A DNA stretch of 64,000 nt from Rachycentron canadum (taxonomy: Eukaryota; Chordata; Actinopteri; Carangiformes; Rachycentridae), in NCBI GenBank assembly GCA_038496675.1, contig CM076655.1:22415317-22479316 (forward strand). Reading direction: 5' to 3'. The notes under the pieces were generated by a model. It searched no databases. It was not told where the DNA came from and saw only the letters and a program-made list of their open reading frames with translations. Made by a program: the position numbers and the translations under genes. This document shows, one piece after another, positions 33,311 through 46,529 of this stretch. Position 1 is the stretch's first letter. Every line of letters begins with the position of its first letter.

Positions 33311-36300
33311 CTCACTGTTTTGTTTTCCAGCAATGACAGGACTCGTGTCATTTTTGCATAGTGATGACTACTTCTGTCCATATTTTGTGTCCACCGTCTG
33401 CTATGTGCATTAACACAATGCTACTTGCAGCCAGTGTTTGTTCACTTTAGCAGTAAATTATTATATTTGAGAATAGATCTACATCACTATAATCTTAGAA
33501 AAACATCAGCCAAAATATCCACTGAAAGCTTAATGTCTTTATTCAGGAGTGTTTGACAGTAAATAAAACCAAGAGCTCATCACATCATCGGAGAACCCTT
33601 TGGGGAACCCTTCCTCTTCACAGTGTGTGGTGGAAATAGATGGCAGAAAGTTGTCTTTGTCTGCCTCCCGAGGCTGAAGTCAGTGCGAGTGGAAGTTTGT
33701 GTGGAGGTCAGCTGTGTCTTTGTCTAGGACACTGAATCCAGACCACCTCTCCGTGTTGATCAATCAAAGCAAACCAAACATAGCTCTCCCTTCTCATCAG
33801 CCACCATGAAATCGTGCATAAAGAGGGGGAAAAAAAGATTCCCTGCTCTCTGCAGATGCTGAAGTTCAGCCTGCTTTTTCAAAGCTCCTATCATGGCTGA
33901 CCCACCACTGAACCTCTCCTCTCTGTCTCGTAGTCACTGCCAATGTAAGCAGATGCCTCTTCAGGGTTCGCTCTTAGTCTCTTATTTATGCATGGGATGA
34001 TAATGCTATCCTGCATGTGATACTTAAGAGAGGGAAGAGTCAATAACTAATGGAATTCATGCTAAACAAGCAACTCCTCTTCTCTCTCAATGTACCACCC
34101 AGGTTTTCTGCTGATACACTCACCTCTGCTGAGCATCGACTCGGAGCCCACACAGTTTGCCACAACAGCTTTAGCTCAATTACTGCAGGTCCTGCAGGAT
34201 TGAGCCCTTTATATCTCCAGCTGGGAAAGCTCACTCCTCTAAACTCCAGGAGCGGGGAAGCTTTTGGAAAGATCTATAAAATGACATCCAGAATAAAAAA
34301 ACTCCCTCCCTGACTCTCCCTCTCTCCCTCCGTGGCTCCATAATGCAGGGTTTTACAGTTTGAAAGAAGGTATCGGTCTCTAGTAAGTAAGTAAGTAAGT
34401 CCTGCAACTGGATACTTTTCATCCGCTAAAGTGCAGCAAACCATAAATCAAAAGTTGTACTTCAGAGTAATCAAAGGATACGTCCACAGTTTGAGAATCA
34501 TCACAGCCATTCATACGAAGGATAAACAAAATCAGGATATGTGATACAGTGAAGTGCAAGTGAATCAGAGTTTAACATATGAAATATTTCATCAACCCTG
34601 AGATGTTTTCTTGAAAACCTGCTGTTCAGCATTGCAGCGCTGGATCCCTGAGCAGGGGGGAAAGAGACCGGTTTATACGCAACCTGTTGATCAGGACATA
34701 TCCTGTTTCATCAACAATAAAATAGACCTGATTTGATAGCAGGTGTGGTTACAACACTTGTAGGGATAAAAATAGAAAATTCACAACTTTTACATTTTTT
34801 GTTTCATTTTATCCTCCTTTTACTTTGCTGTGTTGATGTTGTGTTGTATTCTTTTATTTGTATATGCTCTAGCTCCTGGTACAGACCCTGTTGTGGATCC
34901 TATCATGGGATCCACATATGCCAGATGTTCCATTGCAATATACCCAATTCCATAAAACTGGTTGTAAACACTGCATAAACAAGTCCAACCACCATTTAAT
35001 ATATTACATCACAAACGCTGTGTTATATCATATAATTTATTTATTTTTCCTGACAAAAAAGTTGAGTTTCCCATGATTTGGGGGATGTGTATCAGTGTTT
35101 CTAGACTTTTTTATTTCAGCTGGCCCAAATAAAAAGTTTTTTATGAGTCAACATTACTTGTTTATTATTTATGATATTTATTTATTACATTTATTATTTA
35201 TTGTTATTTTATTTAATTTTTTTTTTAACTGGGTTAAATGCAGTTACTATTTTGTTTATCTGATAGAGAAAATCACACTTAACATTAATGCAATTCCACG
35301 CAATTAAACCTGACAGTGAAAAGCTCACAAATAATACGACCCGCACAAAGCTCAGCACAGTTATGTCAGCATGTATTACTTCAATGGCACAACGACAATA
35401 AATATATAAAACTGGATTTCATCCATCTCATAAAACAAGTATGATTTATCTTGTTTTTCTGCGGAATATATCCAGAAAGTCCTTTGGGGTCATCACAATG
35501 TCACAATGATAACCCGCGGAGAGCAACGCAGCTCTCGTGCTGCTTGTATTTTCCCTGGTAACATAAATATTTGACAGTGTCTTACTTTTGTTGGTGGAAC
35601 TTTGGCTTCTTTACTGGCAAGTAGCACCGAAAGAAAAGTTTTCCTAAATGGTAGCATGCTAGCTCGACCTTCTGGGCCATTCAGAAACTTCCAGGTTGGA
35701 AAACGGTTACGTTAGCTTACATGTCTGACAGTCCCAACAGAGGCAGGTGTGCTGCAACAATGGTAATAAATCAAAACACTAGGAATTTTGGACACAGTCG
35801 AATGTGAAAATTGCCAAATAGCTTAATAGTGCACAATACACTGTACATGTGTGCATAGCTAAAAGTAATTTGCAGCCTCTATGATGGGCAGTTGTTAACA
35901 GCTCAAAACAAGACACCAAACATCGCTTCTTTCACAGCAGCTGAACATATGTGCTCTGTGATTGATTTTAAATTATCTGCACAAGTATGCAGCTGTAGTA
36001 ATGGCATCATTATATCCTACTGTACAAAATGTATGTCAAATAGACTCATAAGTGCTCTGAGAATAGAGGCAGCATCTGAGAGTTCAGCAGGTCGGCTAAG
36101 AAGGCTTTGCCTGAATATTTCAAGGCAATTAAATTCAGTGGTGAGAGTCTTGTGAAGACCCTCCAAACGCTGCACCTGGTTCATATTCCGTCCTCACAAT
36201 CTGCTTTCTTTGGACTCCGCATCTTCCTCTTATTTGATTTCAGCTCTTTGAGATATAAAATACACGCTGATACTTAAAAACTGTCTTTGGGGATGGTGAG

Positions 36301-38749
36301 CTGAGGTAGAGAGACAGGCCCTCTGAGCCATTTGGAAAAAAGATTTATTGAGATTTGGCAGCAGGGTGTGGACTGTCAAAGGAGCTCGGAGTGAGACAGA
36401 AAACCATACAGTCTATATAGCAACAATTATGGGATCTGTTAATGGTTTTTTTTTTGTACCCACCACTCGAACAAGTCCATCTTGGATTCAGTTCAGGTAT
36501 TTTTATGAGACGGTTCAAAGGACTCATGGCACCAAATTTTCTTCACATGGTTCCTGTCTTTGCTGAATAGTGTCAGCAAACACATCATCTGATCAGATGG
36601 ATGCCTTATTGATGCAGGAACCCACACAGGCCCAAATTTTCATCAGTACCACAGTCAGGATGGTCTACATTTAGGTTTTTACTGCGTAGCAAATGGAGGT
36701 GGCTCTGAGGTTAACAGATAGTAGTAAATTCCTGTGCTTCATGCCATTATCTTGAGTAAGGGCACATATAATGGACTGTGATAGCTTTACTGGTCTTCCA
36801 AAGTCCTCTCTGGCTATAAGTATGGAAAGCTACTTTTGCTGGCAAAAACAAAATAATTCATCATAGACATGCAGATATTCAAGTAATCAAAGTTGGAGAC
36901 AGTATATGCTGGTGTCAGCATTACCGCTTCGAGTTTTACAGAACCAAAAAGCTGAATGAACTGTTTTTTAGCCATAAGCTTTGTTGATCCAAAAAGGGTT
37001 TTGCTTAACATGCATGACATTTATTAACCAAGAAGTCTGACTCCATCTCGTTCCAGTTTCCATCAAACCGGCCTTGGTAAACGCCACTGTCTTTACATGG
37101 CAGGAATAACAGTGGATAAGAAATCATTTTACTGGAAAATCAAAGAGGAACATCGGGAAAAATGGCAAACATGCACATTCTCAATCAGACACAAAGCCAT
37201 TAAACCAGGGAACAATCAGTAAAGGTCTGCTCCCATCAGTTCATTGTCAGTAGACATTTTATCAGCTGTAGCTTTCCAAACATGAGGCCTCTGTTCAGCA
37301 ATAAATCAGATTCCACTTTGAGAATTACAGCATGTCTGAAAGCTTCCTGATATCATCAACCACTGTCACCAGTTTGATCTGCATAATAGTCCTGGTGCTG
37401 TGTACTTCACTGATACAGGATTCTTCAGCTTCAAATGTCTGGGTTGTGTTTTCCATGTCAGTGTGTATTTAAGAAGACACATTGAAAAAGCAAAACACAT
37501 CATGATACAATAAAAGTATGAAAAAATAATGAACTTGAGCTGAAAAGCATGTTGTAAGTTACTCGTTTATCTCTTTTTTTAAAAATACATTTTATTAATT
37601 TTTTTTTAAATGCCAGCTGTGATTGACTCACCCCCCCATCCCCTCACATCCTACACAGAAAAACAGCATAGATAATGAATGGGTGATCATACATTCATAT
37701 AATGATCAAACTGTACAATCATATCTGAATAACTCAATTGATCATAACATTAAAATATGGATATACAGATAGTTTAAGTGATAATTATATATCATCTGAA
37801 TATCAAGAGTAAAAGAAGTGTGAAATGATTAAAAAGAAAACAACTTAAGATAATGTGAACTGCTGATTTATATATAAATATACATAATATCAATTTACAT
37901 AGATTTAATCATTTATTTCATTTATTTATTTGCTGTATGGCGTTAATGGTGATAATACAGACATCTGTTGCTTAAATTCAATAAAAGTCTACAAAATTGC
38001 AACCTGCATTTGCCATTTTCCTTAAAAGCTGTGAACTGAAAACTTCCAGACTTGGTCCTGAGTCAGGTAGAAATCCTGAACTGGCTGCTCCACCTGACCC
38101 ACCTCCACCTACCTGCTGCAACATAAATCCAACGCACCCTTGGAATGAGGCGGGCTATTTAGGCTATCAGTGCCCCTCCCTTCAGTGTTGGCTGAATTTC
38201 TCATTTGCTGCTAATGTTAGCCACCACTGCTAATTAGCCTGCTTTGTAGCATTTATTAAAGAAGCTGGAGTCGCCGCCGCAGGACGTCTTCATGGAGGAG
38301 GGAGGTGTTTTGGTGTCACCTGTCCACCTCAAACTCACCTTTCAGCCCTGGAGTGTTTCCTGAGATGCTACTGCTTCACTTCCTCAAGCTAAGGTAGCTA
38401 CCTGATGCTAACATGCATGATGTGCAGTTGGTTTCATCAGTGAAACGCTGGAAGTTTGAACCATTGCTGTGTTGGCTTCTAATTTGCGATGCTATGCTTT
38501 ATTGTGTGTTTCCTGATGTGTATTTGGGACCTGTCGCTGATGCTTTTGCTGATACTGTTTTAACACAAGACTCAGATCCGAGTGTTGTGTTTTGGGCTAA
38601 TCAGGTTGTGTTGGGTTGTTGCTGTTGTTTTGGAGACACTCTTGTTAGCTGCAAAGGTTTTGAGCACAGTTTCATTGTATTGTGGCTTTTTGAAAAGCTC
38701 AACTTGGCTATAATAAACACATTAGCTGATTATTTTTTCCTCACAGTCC
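33311..38749. other. Intergenic, 5.4 kb, no gene seen
   Basis: It has TAAG tetranucleotides at 34382-34399, a very A/T-rich stretch with TTTAT repeats (35030-35235), and low-complexity A/T near 37560-37960. There is no protein similarity I can name. The 38200-38420 text with gctaatgttagccacc may be an old repeat. Confidence 0.6.
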
Positions 38750-39059
38750 ACGCTCAGTGTTGCTTAGTGTTGCTCAGTGTTGCTCAGTGTTGTTCATTGT
38801 TGTTCATTGTGGCTCATTGTTTCAACTAAAAAGTTGCTTAATGTGTTACTTTGTGTTACTGTTGCTCATTGTTGTTCATTGTTGCTCATTGTGGCTCATT
38901 GTTTTAACTAAAAAGTGGTTTAATGTGTTACTTTGTGTTACTGTCGTTCATTGTTGCTCAGTGTTGCTCATTGTTGCTCAGTGTTGCTCATTGTTGTTCA
39001 TTGTGGCTCATTGTTTCAACTAAAAAGTGGCTTAATGTGTTACTTTGTGTTACTGTTGC
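38750..39059 (+). repeat. Higher-order minisatellite built on a 10-mer (GTTGCTCAKT)
   Basis: Runs of the 10-mer gttgctcagt/gttgctcatt/gttgttcatt alternate with a block of about 52 bases that contains aactaaaaagt and gtgttactttgtgttactg. The block starts at 38809, 38891 and 39003, so the spacings are 82 and 112 bases and differ by exactly three 10-mers. Reading frames stay open across it simply because the unit lacks stops. Confidence 0.9.
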
Positions 39060-42000
39060 GTCTAAACTGCTGTTGTGCTGTGCCGTGCTCATTAATGTTG
39101 CAGTGTGTCTCTCTCCTGAAGGTCTCCTTCATGACCTTTTTCAGGTCACGTTCATCCATCCATCCCTGTTAACTCTATGTCTTGCAGTTGTTGGGGAATG
39201 ACCACACGGTGGCTGGACTCACACATGGGAGGCGCTCACATTATAATGCTGCATTGTGGTCTGGGATGGCTACCAGGGGAAAGGCCATACTGTGGTCGGT
39301 GCTGCCGGCCAACGCGTACAGTAGTACAGCATACATAATGGCTGGCTTGGTATGTGATGGGGTTTTGGGGTGAGAAATTTATTTTCTCCAATCTCCGCTG
39401 TGCTGTGCTTGATATATGATTGTGTTAAATGACGATGTCAGAGCCCAGACAAAAAATACCAACTTTGTGAATTTCTATTCACACACTTATTAAATTTCAT
39501 TTGATTTGGCTCACTTGAATGACTTATATTACTTTACTGTATTACTTCTACAGTGGTTCTTGTGTTTTCTATGTTCCAGCCCTTAAACATAAATACAAGA
39601 CAAGAATTGTTAGTGACTGATTTTTAACACGACCTGTTACTTTTTTAAAATATTTTTGGCTTATGGTTTTGTATTAGGGGAAAAACAAGACAGAGAAAAA
39701 CAAAGTTGGTGGCTGTACTGTACATTCCATCATTCTGTGGCTTTGTGATAGCAAAGTAAAGGTATTTGGCTGCATTAGCAGGTCACATTGACTCCCTGAT
39801 AGTATCTGAGGGGTTGAAAATGAAGATAAGACCATAGAGAAGAGCTGAGCCTCTGTATACTTGGACATAACCTTTAAAAACTGTGTAAAAGGTTTGTTGT
39901 GTCCTCAATGACACATGCCACCTGAATATATTTTGCAGCAGATATCACTGTTTATCCAACTTCAGAAATCTGAACCGTTTCTAAATCTAAAAAAAGCTGT
40001 GTGACCTTTCTTGGTTGCAATTCCTTTTTTCCAAAGGATTGTCTTACTCCTCTGGTCGCTCATTTTTTTATTTATTTTTTTTGTCTCCAACATGGCTCAG
40101 GTTTTTATTTTCTCCTTCTTTTGGCCCTACATAACCCTGCTGCTGTAGCCTAATGGAGTGAATGTGCAGATGAGAGTTGACTCAGGTAGAACGGATACGT
40201 TTATCATGTTACGCATGGCCGGGCTGTCTCTTCGACACTTGACCATTCGTTTGAATGCGGGTTGAAACGTTAATATTTTTGGTTTCCAAAATTACAGTTT
40301 AAATGCTTCGTTTTGTAATCCAGCAGACGGCGCTCTAAACGTCAGCACCAGCTTGACCTGTGACGTCCCCTATTGACCCGGCAATGTTATGTTGTTTTCT
40401 ATGAAAATGGAGTGATCCAGCGAACGAGGGCGTCCTGTGCGGACAATGGCAGCACATCAGCGAAGCACGTAAGAAGCGTTTTAGGTTGTGCACCACAGAT
40501 TGCATATGAAGCAGCTGTCTTACAGCACAATGACCACAAACCTGCAGACTCACCTGCTGACTTGCCATCTACTGATCTTTTCATTGCCCATCCCTACGCC
40601 AGAGGCAGTTAATCCAGGACTTTGGTTTCCGATAATAAGCCATTTTAAACATGCATATGCCTAACTGATATTGACTGCCATTGAATACCTTAATTTAATT
40701 ATTCAATTGTATCAAAATAGTGACTTTTTATTATTATCAACCTAATCAGTTCAATGGTTTAAAATTTTCTATTAACAGTTAAGTGTCAAGCAGCACAACC
40801 CGGGACTCCACGGTCATCCCAGCCACTACATCTCATCACTCTGCAGTCAGTATCAGCTGTCTCAGACAGTAATTAGATCATCTCCAAAAACACATTTTCA
40901 AGCTGAGAGGCCAGACCTTCCACTTAAAGACAAGAGAGATGTTAAAAGACATGTACAGTTAGAAGTCGACCACAACTGAGATGCGGTCCAGTAATTGAGA
41001 ATACTTTGGCTGACACTCAGCCCCCAAGATGATTTACAGTGTCCTGATGGTTTTCCCTACTCTGGGACACTTGGCGTCAGAGACAATGGGAGCCTGTGCT
41101 GCCATTCGCTCACATGAAAGAGACATGAACGAAGCTGAAAAGGAGCGAAGCCTGGAGTCTAAATCTGTAATCCGCGCTCTGTGCTGCTCATTGATGAGGT
41201 GCAGCAATGAAATGCTTCCTCTCTAGTGTGTCTGACAGCGCTGCCTGTTTGTGATATCCAGAACGGGGAGTTTTCCTCAATTGAAAAAAAGTTTCCAATC
41301 TCCAATTATAGTCTCAAGTGACTTTGGGGATCCAGAGCCTTTCCTGGTCGAGGACCTTTGGCCGCTGGTTTGATTTTTGAGTAGTTCAACATCAGTTTTT
41401 ATCAACTTGAGAAAGCCCTTTCTTAGCCACGCTCTTCACAAATCTGTCTAGCGGTGAGAGGCACTCTAGTGTGTATGTGTTTGCGTGTGATTTTCTTTCT
41501 TTTTTTTTCTTCGTCTGTGTGGAGTTTCAGGCTGGATAAGAGAGGCAGGACATTAGAGAGCAGCCAAGAGGACCTGGGTTTTCCTGGCACACAATAGCAG
41601 GAAGTGCTGCCACACTATAAATGGAAGCTGAAATAGTGGCAAAACACAGTCAGCAAGGCCTTTCTGCCACCAGCCAATAGAGTTTATGTGCTTCTCTACT
41701 CTTTTTCCAACTTCCAAACTGTGATAATGGAACTCAGTAGAAAAGACGACCAGGAAAGTTTTACATTCAGGCCAGGCTCAGTAATTATTCAACCAATAGC
41801 ATTTGAAAGTTGATACTGACAGAGATAGTTTTCAGATTGAAGCTGCCAGAAGCTGATAATTGGTGCCAAAATCCAGTATAAATCTGACCACTTTCTGCCA
41901 TAAACTTTAAAAAAATAAAGAAAAAAGCTGGGGATCCATTGTTTTCTCCAGAATTTTATTCTTTGGAGGGTGGAAAAGTTATTAAAACTAAACTAATGAC

Positions 42001-42344
42001 TTTTTTTATGTGGGTTAACAGCTTCTCAAGGCAGGACTTCATTGCTGGCTTTACAAACTGGCAACAAAAAAAAAAAACTATTAAAATCAAATCCCATAAA
42101 GTAAAATCTCATCTGTACCTCCATAATGTTGGTTGGTGGTTGCCTTTGCTGACATCTACTTTTGTCAGCATTGGCGGCACCAGCACCAGGCTAATCCTGA
42201 GTAATATGTCGCAAACCTCAGTCAGTACTGAACAAGGAGCAAAGGAGGGAGTTCCAACTGATTGCCTATATGAAAACCGCTAAATAACCCTGTACTTGGA
42301 TTTTTGGCTGTGGAAAATGGCCAGAACAGTGGAAACCAGAAGGC
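39060..42344. other. Intergenic, 3.3 kb
   Basis: Mostly unassigned. It includes a CpG-containing segment at 40320-40620 and a unique block at 40900-41270 that could be conserved non-coding DNA. No supported gene. Confidence 0.5.
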
Positions 42345-42590
42345 TACACTCAGTTGGCAGTTTATTAGGTACAATTTAATGCTGTCTAATACAGTCCTGT
42401 AATAAATCCTCCCTTCATGAAGGTTCAGTTTTTGTTTGAACTTTGCGAGAGGGGCTGATTCAAATGTATGATCATTTTGGGTGGATCTAGTTTGTGGTGC
42501 TGCATAAAACCCATGTCTTTATCACATGTATATCAGTCAGGTGAGGCTAAAGAACAAAAACAGCACCACAAACTAGCCTAACTGATTATA
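42345..42590 (+). repeat. Teleost interspersed repeat with terminal hairpin
   Basis: The order ggcagtttattaggtacaat, cagtcctgtaataaatcc, ccttcatgaaggttcagttt, gattcaaatgtatgatcatt and ctagtttgtggtgctg is a very familiar fish repeat. It ends in an inverted repeat: 16 bases at 42487-42502 are the exact reverse complement of 42561-42576, with a 58-base loop. Confidence 0.75.
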
Positions 42591-44149
42591 CCCTTCATCA
42601 AAGAAGCGTTACATTTCCCTCATAAACCAGCAACTGAGTGGCAGCTTTCATCAAAAGCAAATGAATTTCCATTGATTCACTGAAACGTCCAAAATCTTCC
42701 TTTAAAAATGTTTAACTTTATATTCAGTGCGCCCATTTGATCATGGTGGTGGAATTTATCCATCAGTATCCATCATCTGCTCACTCTTCTTCTGCTGGCG
42801 TTCGTGGCAACCGCTGCTGATGATCCCACCTTAGCAACAGCATCCACCTTCACACTCTTGAGTTTCCCTCAGGGATACAGTCATCTCCCTGCTGAGCTCG
42901 GTGCTTCTTTGTGGAGGGTGTTGGGGACGTGGCCTCTACATATCCCCACATTCGCTTACTAATGCCTTCCACGTGAGCTGACTCACTTTTAAACTACAAT
43001 CACATGTATGTACATAAACCACACAACAGTGACCAATCTGCTGCTTGTGTGAGAATGGCATAATGCTAAACTGCTGCCTCAACCGTGGTCTGATTCCACC
43101 AAGGTCTCTTGGGGGATTTGACAATAAAAAGCGTTGTGTTCACCCTTAGACGGCTGAAGAATTTCTTCCATATGGGCGCTGGTGGATTGAGGGACAAATC
43201 ACTGGTGCAGAAGTAAAAATATCTGCAAAACAGCCTCAAAAGCTGCAGAAAATAAGCACTAAACATGATTAGATCATATGAATGTACTGAATATCCAGCA
43301 AGGGGCTCTGGGTTTGAAATGACACTGACATTAGTGAATATGCAGCATTCAAGAAAATATTATAAATAAGAACCTGAAATACGACACTGTAAAGATCAAG
43401 GACAGAGCAAATACAACATCACTTAAAGTTTTGAGGCTGTGAAAACAAGAAACAACAAAGATATAATCTATTTACCTTCCTGTAGCTCTGTCTTACGCAT
43501 GTCGGTGTCTCTGTTTTAGAGTTTAAAGTTCATCACTTCTGGAAAACGCATTACATCCCTCACCTTGGAGAAGCCCTCCCTGTCCAGGCCTGTGTGGCTC
43601 TTTCCCAGGAGTCCATGAAAAACTTCACAACCCCCCCCCCAAATGTCAAGGGTAACCTTAGTGAGAAGAGCAGGCGGGACATGGAGACGAGGAACGAGAG
43701 CAAAACCTCTCTGCAGAAATGTTTAGTCATCAGGTTAAGGAGCAGGCAGTGGCCTCCTTCCTTCAGGCTGTTTGTTTGCAATTGCACTTGATTTTAAATG
43801 AAAAGCAATAATGCATTTACATTTATTTTTAGCTGTGTTTCAGGGAGGCTTGGAGCATGAGGGCAGAGATACCTGGAGATAAAAAGCAAATCAGTTTCAG
43901 TCTAATGTTTGGACAGCGATCTTTAAAACTCCATCATGTGGATTAACCTCCCGCCCCCTGTGAACCGGGCAGCAGCGATAATAGATCCTTTACGGCACAA
44001 TCTCTATCTTCAAAAATCTTGGACATGTTTTTGACTCCGACCTCAGGATTTCTCCCACATTCCTCCGTGACGGCTCTGCCTGAGGCTCCCTGTCACCATA
44101 AATCATCGTTACTTCCTAAATTTCACGTACTTTATATTTTGCTTTCTAC
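42591..44149. other. Intergenic, nothing recognised
   Basis: Unique-looking and A/T-rich, with a run of ten C near 43631. No gene. Confidence 0.55.
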
Positions 44150-44520
44150 CTCCCCCGTGAAGTTAAATAGCATGTTTTGTAATGCCAAATGATCGCAGCT
44201 TGCCAGGAGAGACTTTCACAATGTAGTTGTGAAAGTGCTGCTTTTTGCATTCCTCTGCAGCAGAAGCATATTTTGTCAAACTGCTGTGAGACAACCGAGT
44301 AAATTTGCATTAAAAACTAAATCCTTAAGACACTTTTTCTCACTTCGGATGAAAAAGCAATGCCGGGCTGGATCTCTCCGGGGGAAGCTGTACAACATCA
44401 TGCAGTAAAAACACTGTGTCCAGCTGTGCAGAGGTGAATTAAGATGTTGGCGTGACAGATAAGGTCAAAAGTAAATAGACGGACACATGCCAGCATTGCA
44501 CCCAGCGCCCTTTACATTCA
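44150..44520. promoter_or_regulatory. Candidate conserved non-coding block with a perfect inverted repeat
   Basis: Repeat-free text with gtaaatttgcattaaaaac and octamer-like ATTTGCAT. It contains ACTTTCACAA (44212-44221) and its exact reverse complement TTGTGAAAGT (44227-44236) around a five-base loop. A regulatory role is inferred from texture only. Confidence 0.3.
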
Positions 44521-45121
44521 GATGGATATTGAAGCATCCATACGTTATGTTGGCAGTGAGCTTTTCCAGAAACAGGACCCAAGTTTCTGTGGTTTTCTTT
44601 TCAAATACACAGTGACCCTTGGGGCTTTCAAATCCATTTAAAATATCAATGTAAACATGTAGGATTTATCTTTTGGCTGTAACTTCGATACGTGTATCTA
44701 CTGACCAGAGATACGTGATCTCCGCTTCTGAAACTGAAAGGCTCTCCAGTAGCCGAGAGTGGAGCCAAGGGTGGGTCCGGGTTAGTGGGTCGGCCTGCCA
44801 AGCGGCAGCTCAGCTGGCATGTTGGCTTGCTCTGAGATAATGTCAACACATGAGGAAGCTAATGGTAACACTGGACCTGACAGAGAGCAGGAAACTCTGG
44901 TACTGAAGTGATGACCCCTTTGTGTAAAGAAAAAAAGAAAAATTGTGATGTCTGCACTGTATCATGGCAGCAGGAAAGAGTCAAGGGCCAGGGAAGAAAA
45001 GTACCCATCAGAATCAGGAAGTGAGGTCCATAAATCTTCACTTCCTCTGATGTCTGAAGGAATGGACTCCTCTCTTTCCGGTTGACCTATAGATACGATG
45101 GGGTTATTAATCCATAAATCA
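44521..45121. other. Intergenic, nothing recognised
   Basis: No gene or repeat that I can name. Confidence 0.55.
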
Positions 45122-45235
45122 ACAGTTCTGATCCATCCATACTGCTCCTGCGTGCAGGGTCAAGTAGAGCGGCGTAGGCCGAGGGCGGGGTAGGTACGGG
45201 CCCTGGACAGGTCACCAGTCTATTGCAGGATATAT
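45122..45235 (+). repeat. Fragment of the same repeat family as 58014-58375
   Basis: It shares gagggcggggtagg, ccctggacaggtcaccagt and ctattgcagg with the longer copy at 58108-58150. It lacks the right-hand half. Confidence 0.7.
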
Positions 45236-45264
45236 TTAGACATTTTTCTCCTTAAACAGTGGAT

Positions 45265-45792
45265 AAACTCATGAATGAAGTTAGTTAAGAGTTGGATCAG
45301 TCTGACCCTTTGACTGGAACATTGCTGCTTTTATTTTGTGTGTTTTTTCGTCGATTCTCATTCTCCATCTTTGCCAGTGACGTCTAGAGTCACGTCTCTA
45401 CGTGAGACACTCCAATTGGCTCCAGTGGGTGATGTCACAGCCAATCAGAGGCCTAGCTGTCAGTTGTTTGAATACTCAAAGTCAGTGGGATCAATCCTGT
45501 ATTTTTCTGATCTCAGAGTGAGGAGAAGTTGGTCTGAGTTTATTGTAGTGACAGAATAAAGACAGAGAGACATGGACAATAAGATATTTAGAGCATTAGA
45601 GGCTTTGGAGCTGATTTTTTTTCATCATTACTGCTCCAAAGAATGAGCAGAACTCAGATCAGATAAAAATAGAAATTTCAAATCAGCTCTAGAACAACTT
45701 AAACACGTGTGTAACTTCCTGTGGTGAAGCTTTCTTTGGTTATTATGGTTTACAGTGTTTTTATCTAGAAAATAGGAAGAAATTCAATGTGT
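45265..45792 (+). repeat. Interspersed repeat family X, copy 1
   Basis: It is about 85 percent or more identical by eye to the reverse complement of 61546-62053 over its length, with indels. Shared blocks include ggatcagtctgaccct, ggctccagtgggtgatgtca, cagccaatcagag, gtcagtgggatcaat, ctgatctcagagtgaggaga and atggtttacagtgttttt. It carries CCAAT boxes on both strands, TGACGTC and TGATGTCA, but no coding sequence. The two copies define the unit as about 520 bases. Confidence 0.85.
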
Positions 45793-45989
45793 TTTTTGTT
45801 TTGATTTTCTTATTTTATGAACTACTATCCCTTATTACAGTGAACAGTCTTTATTGAGTAACATATATAATTAGCTGAGGTTGAGCTGATTCTGCATATG
45901 TGGAGACTTGGTGACATTTTAAAAAAATTACATGAAAAAACAGGGCATGAAAAGACAGAAAAGACTTAATGTAGATCTAAAAAGGGTTT
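45793..45989. other. Intergenic spacer
   Basis: A/T-rich, nothing recognised. Confidence 0.5.
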
Positions 45990-46150
45990 AATTGTAACTC
46001 TTATTTTATTTCTTTTATTTTACCAGGAAGTCCAATTGAGAGAAAAAAAAAAAACAAAACTGATTTTATAAAAGACACCAGCCATAAAAACCACATGAAA
46101 ATACAGCATGAAACATAAAATACCACATATAGAACATAATAGCAATTTAA
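45990..46150 (+). repeat. Teleost interspersed repeat (TTTACCAGGAAGTCCAATTGAGA family)
   Basis: The head ttttaccaggaagtcc then attgagag and a following aaaagacacca resemble a common fish repeat. A second, better-preserved copy starts at 63805. Confidence 0.55.
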
Positions 46151-46529
46151 GGCCAATGTCCTCTCAGGAAAAACAAGTTCATGTTTCATTTACCACTTCC
46201 TTTCTTTAAGTTTTACAACAGGATAACCAAAGTTACAGAGGCACAAATGTGGTAAAGATATTTTAAATCAGCCCTGCTCATCAGGGCTTTCAAATGCAAC
46301 ACAACACATGGAGCCTAATCCAAAACTAATCCTGAGATGATGTTTCCAGTCATGTGTCTGACATGAGCAACAAGCTGACCTCAGATCCACAGATTTGTTG
46401 TTGTGGTGATGTTACTGGCAGCAAACAGTGCTACATTTATCTATGATTGCTCCATTTGTGGTGTCAAACCCAGAATGCCTCTACACTTGAGAGCAGTTCA
46501 CTAGCTTCTCCTGTTATAAAGAGACATGC
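46151..46529. other. Intergenic, nothing recognised
   Basis: Contains a short inverted repeat, gccctgctcatcagggc, at 46272-46288. Otherwise unassigned. Confidence 0.5.

Noticed and set aside
38757..39023. Cysteine- and leucine-rich open frames in three overlapping versions
   Set aside because: They are translations of the 10-mer minisatellite. The same pattern appears in more than one frame, which a real gene would not show.
38750..39059. A CRISPR-like array
   Set aside because: Repeats and spacers are not of the right kind: the spacers are themselves near-identical, the unit is 10 bases and the genome is a vertebrate's.
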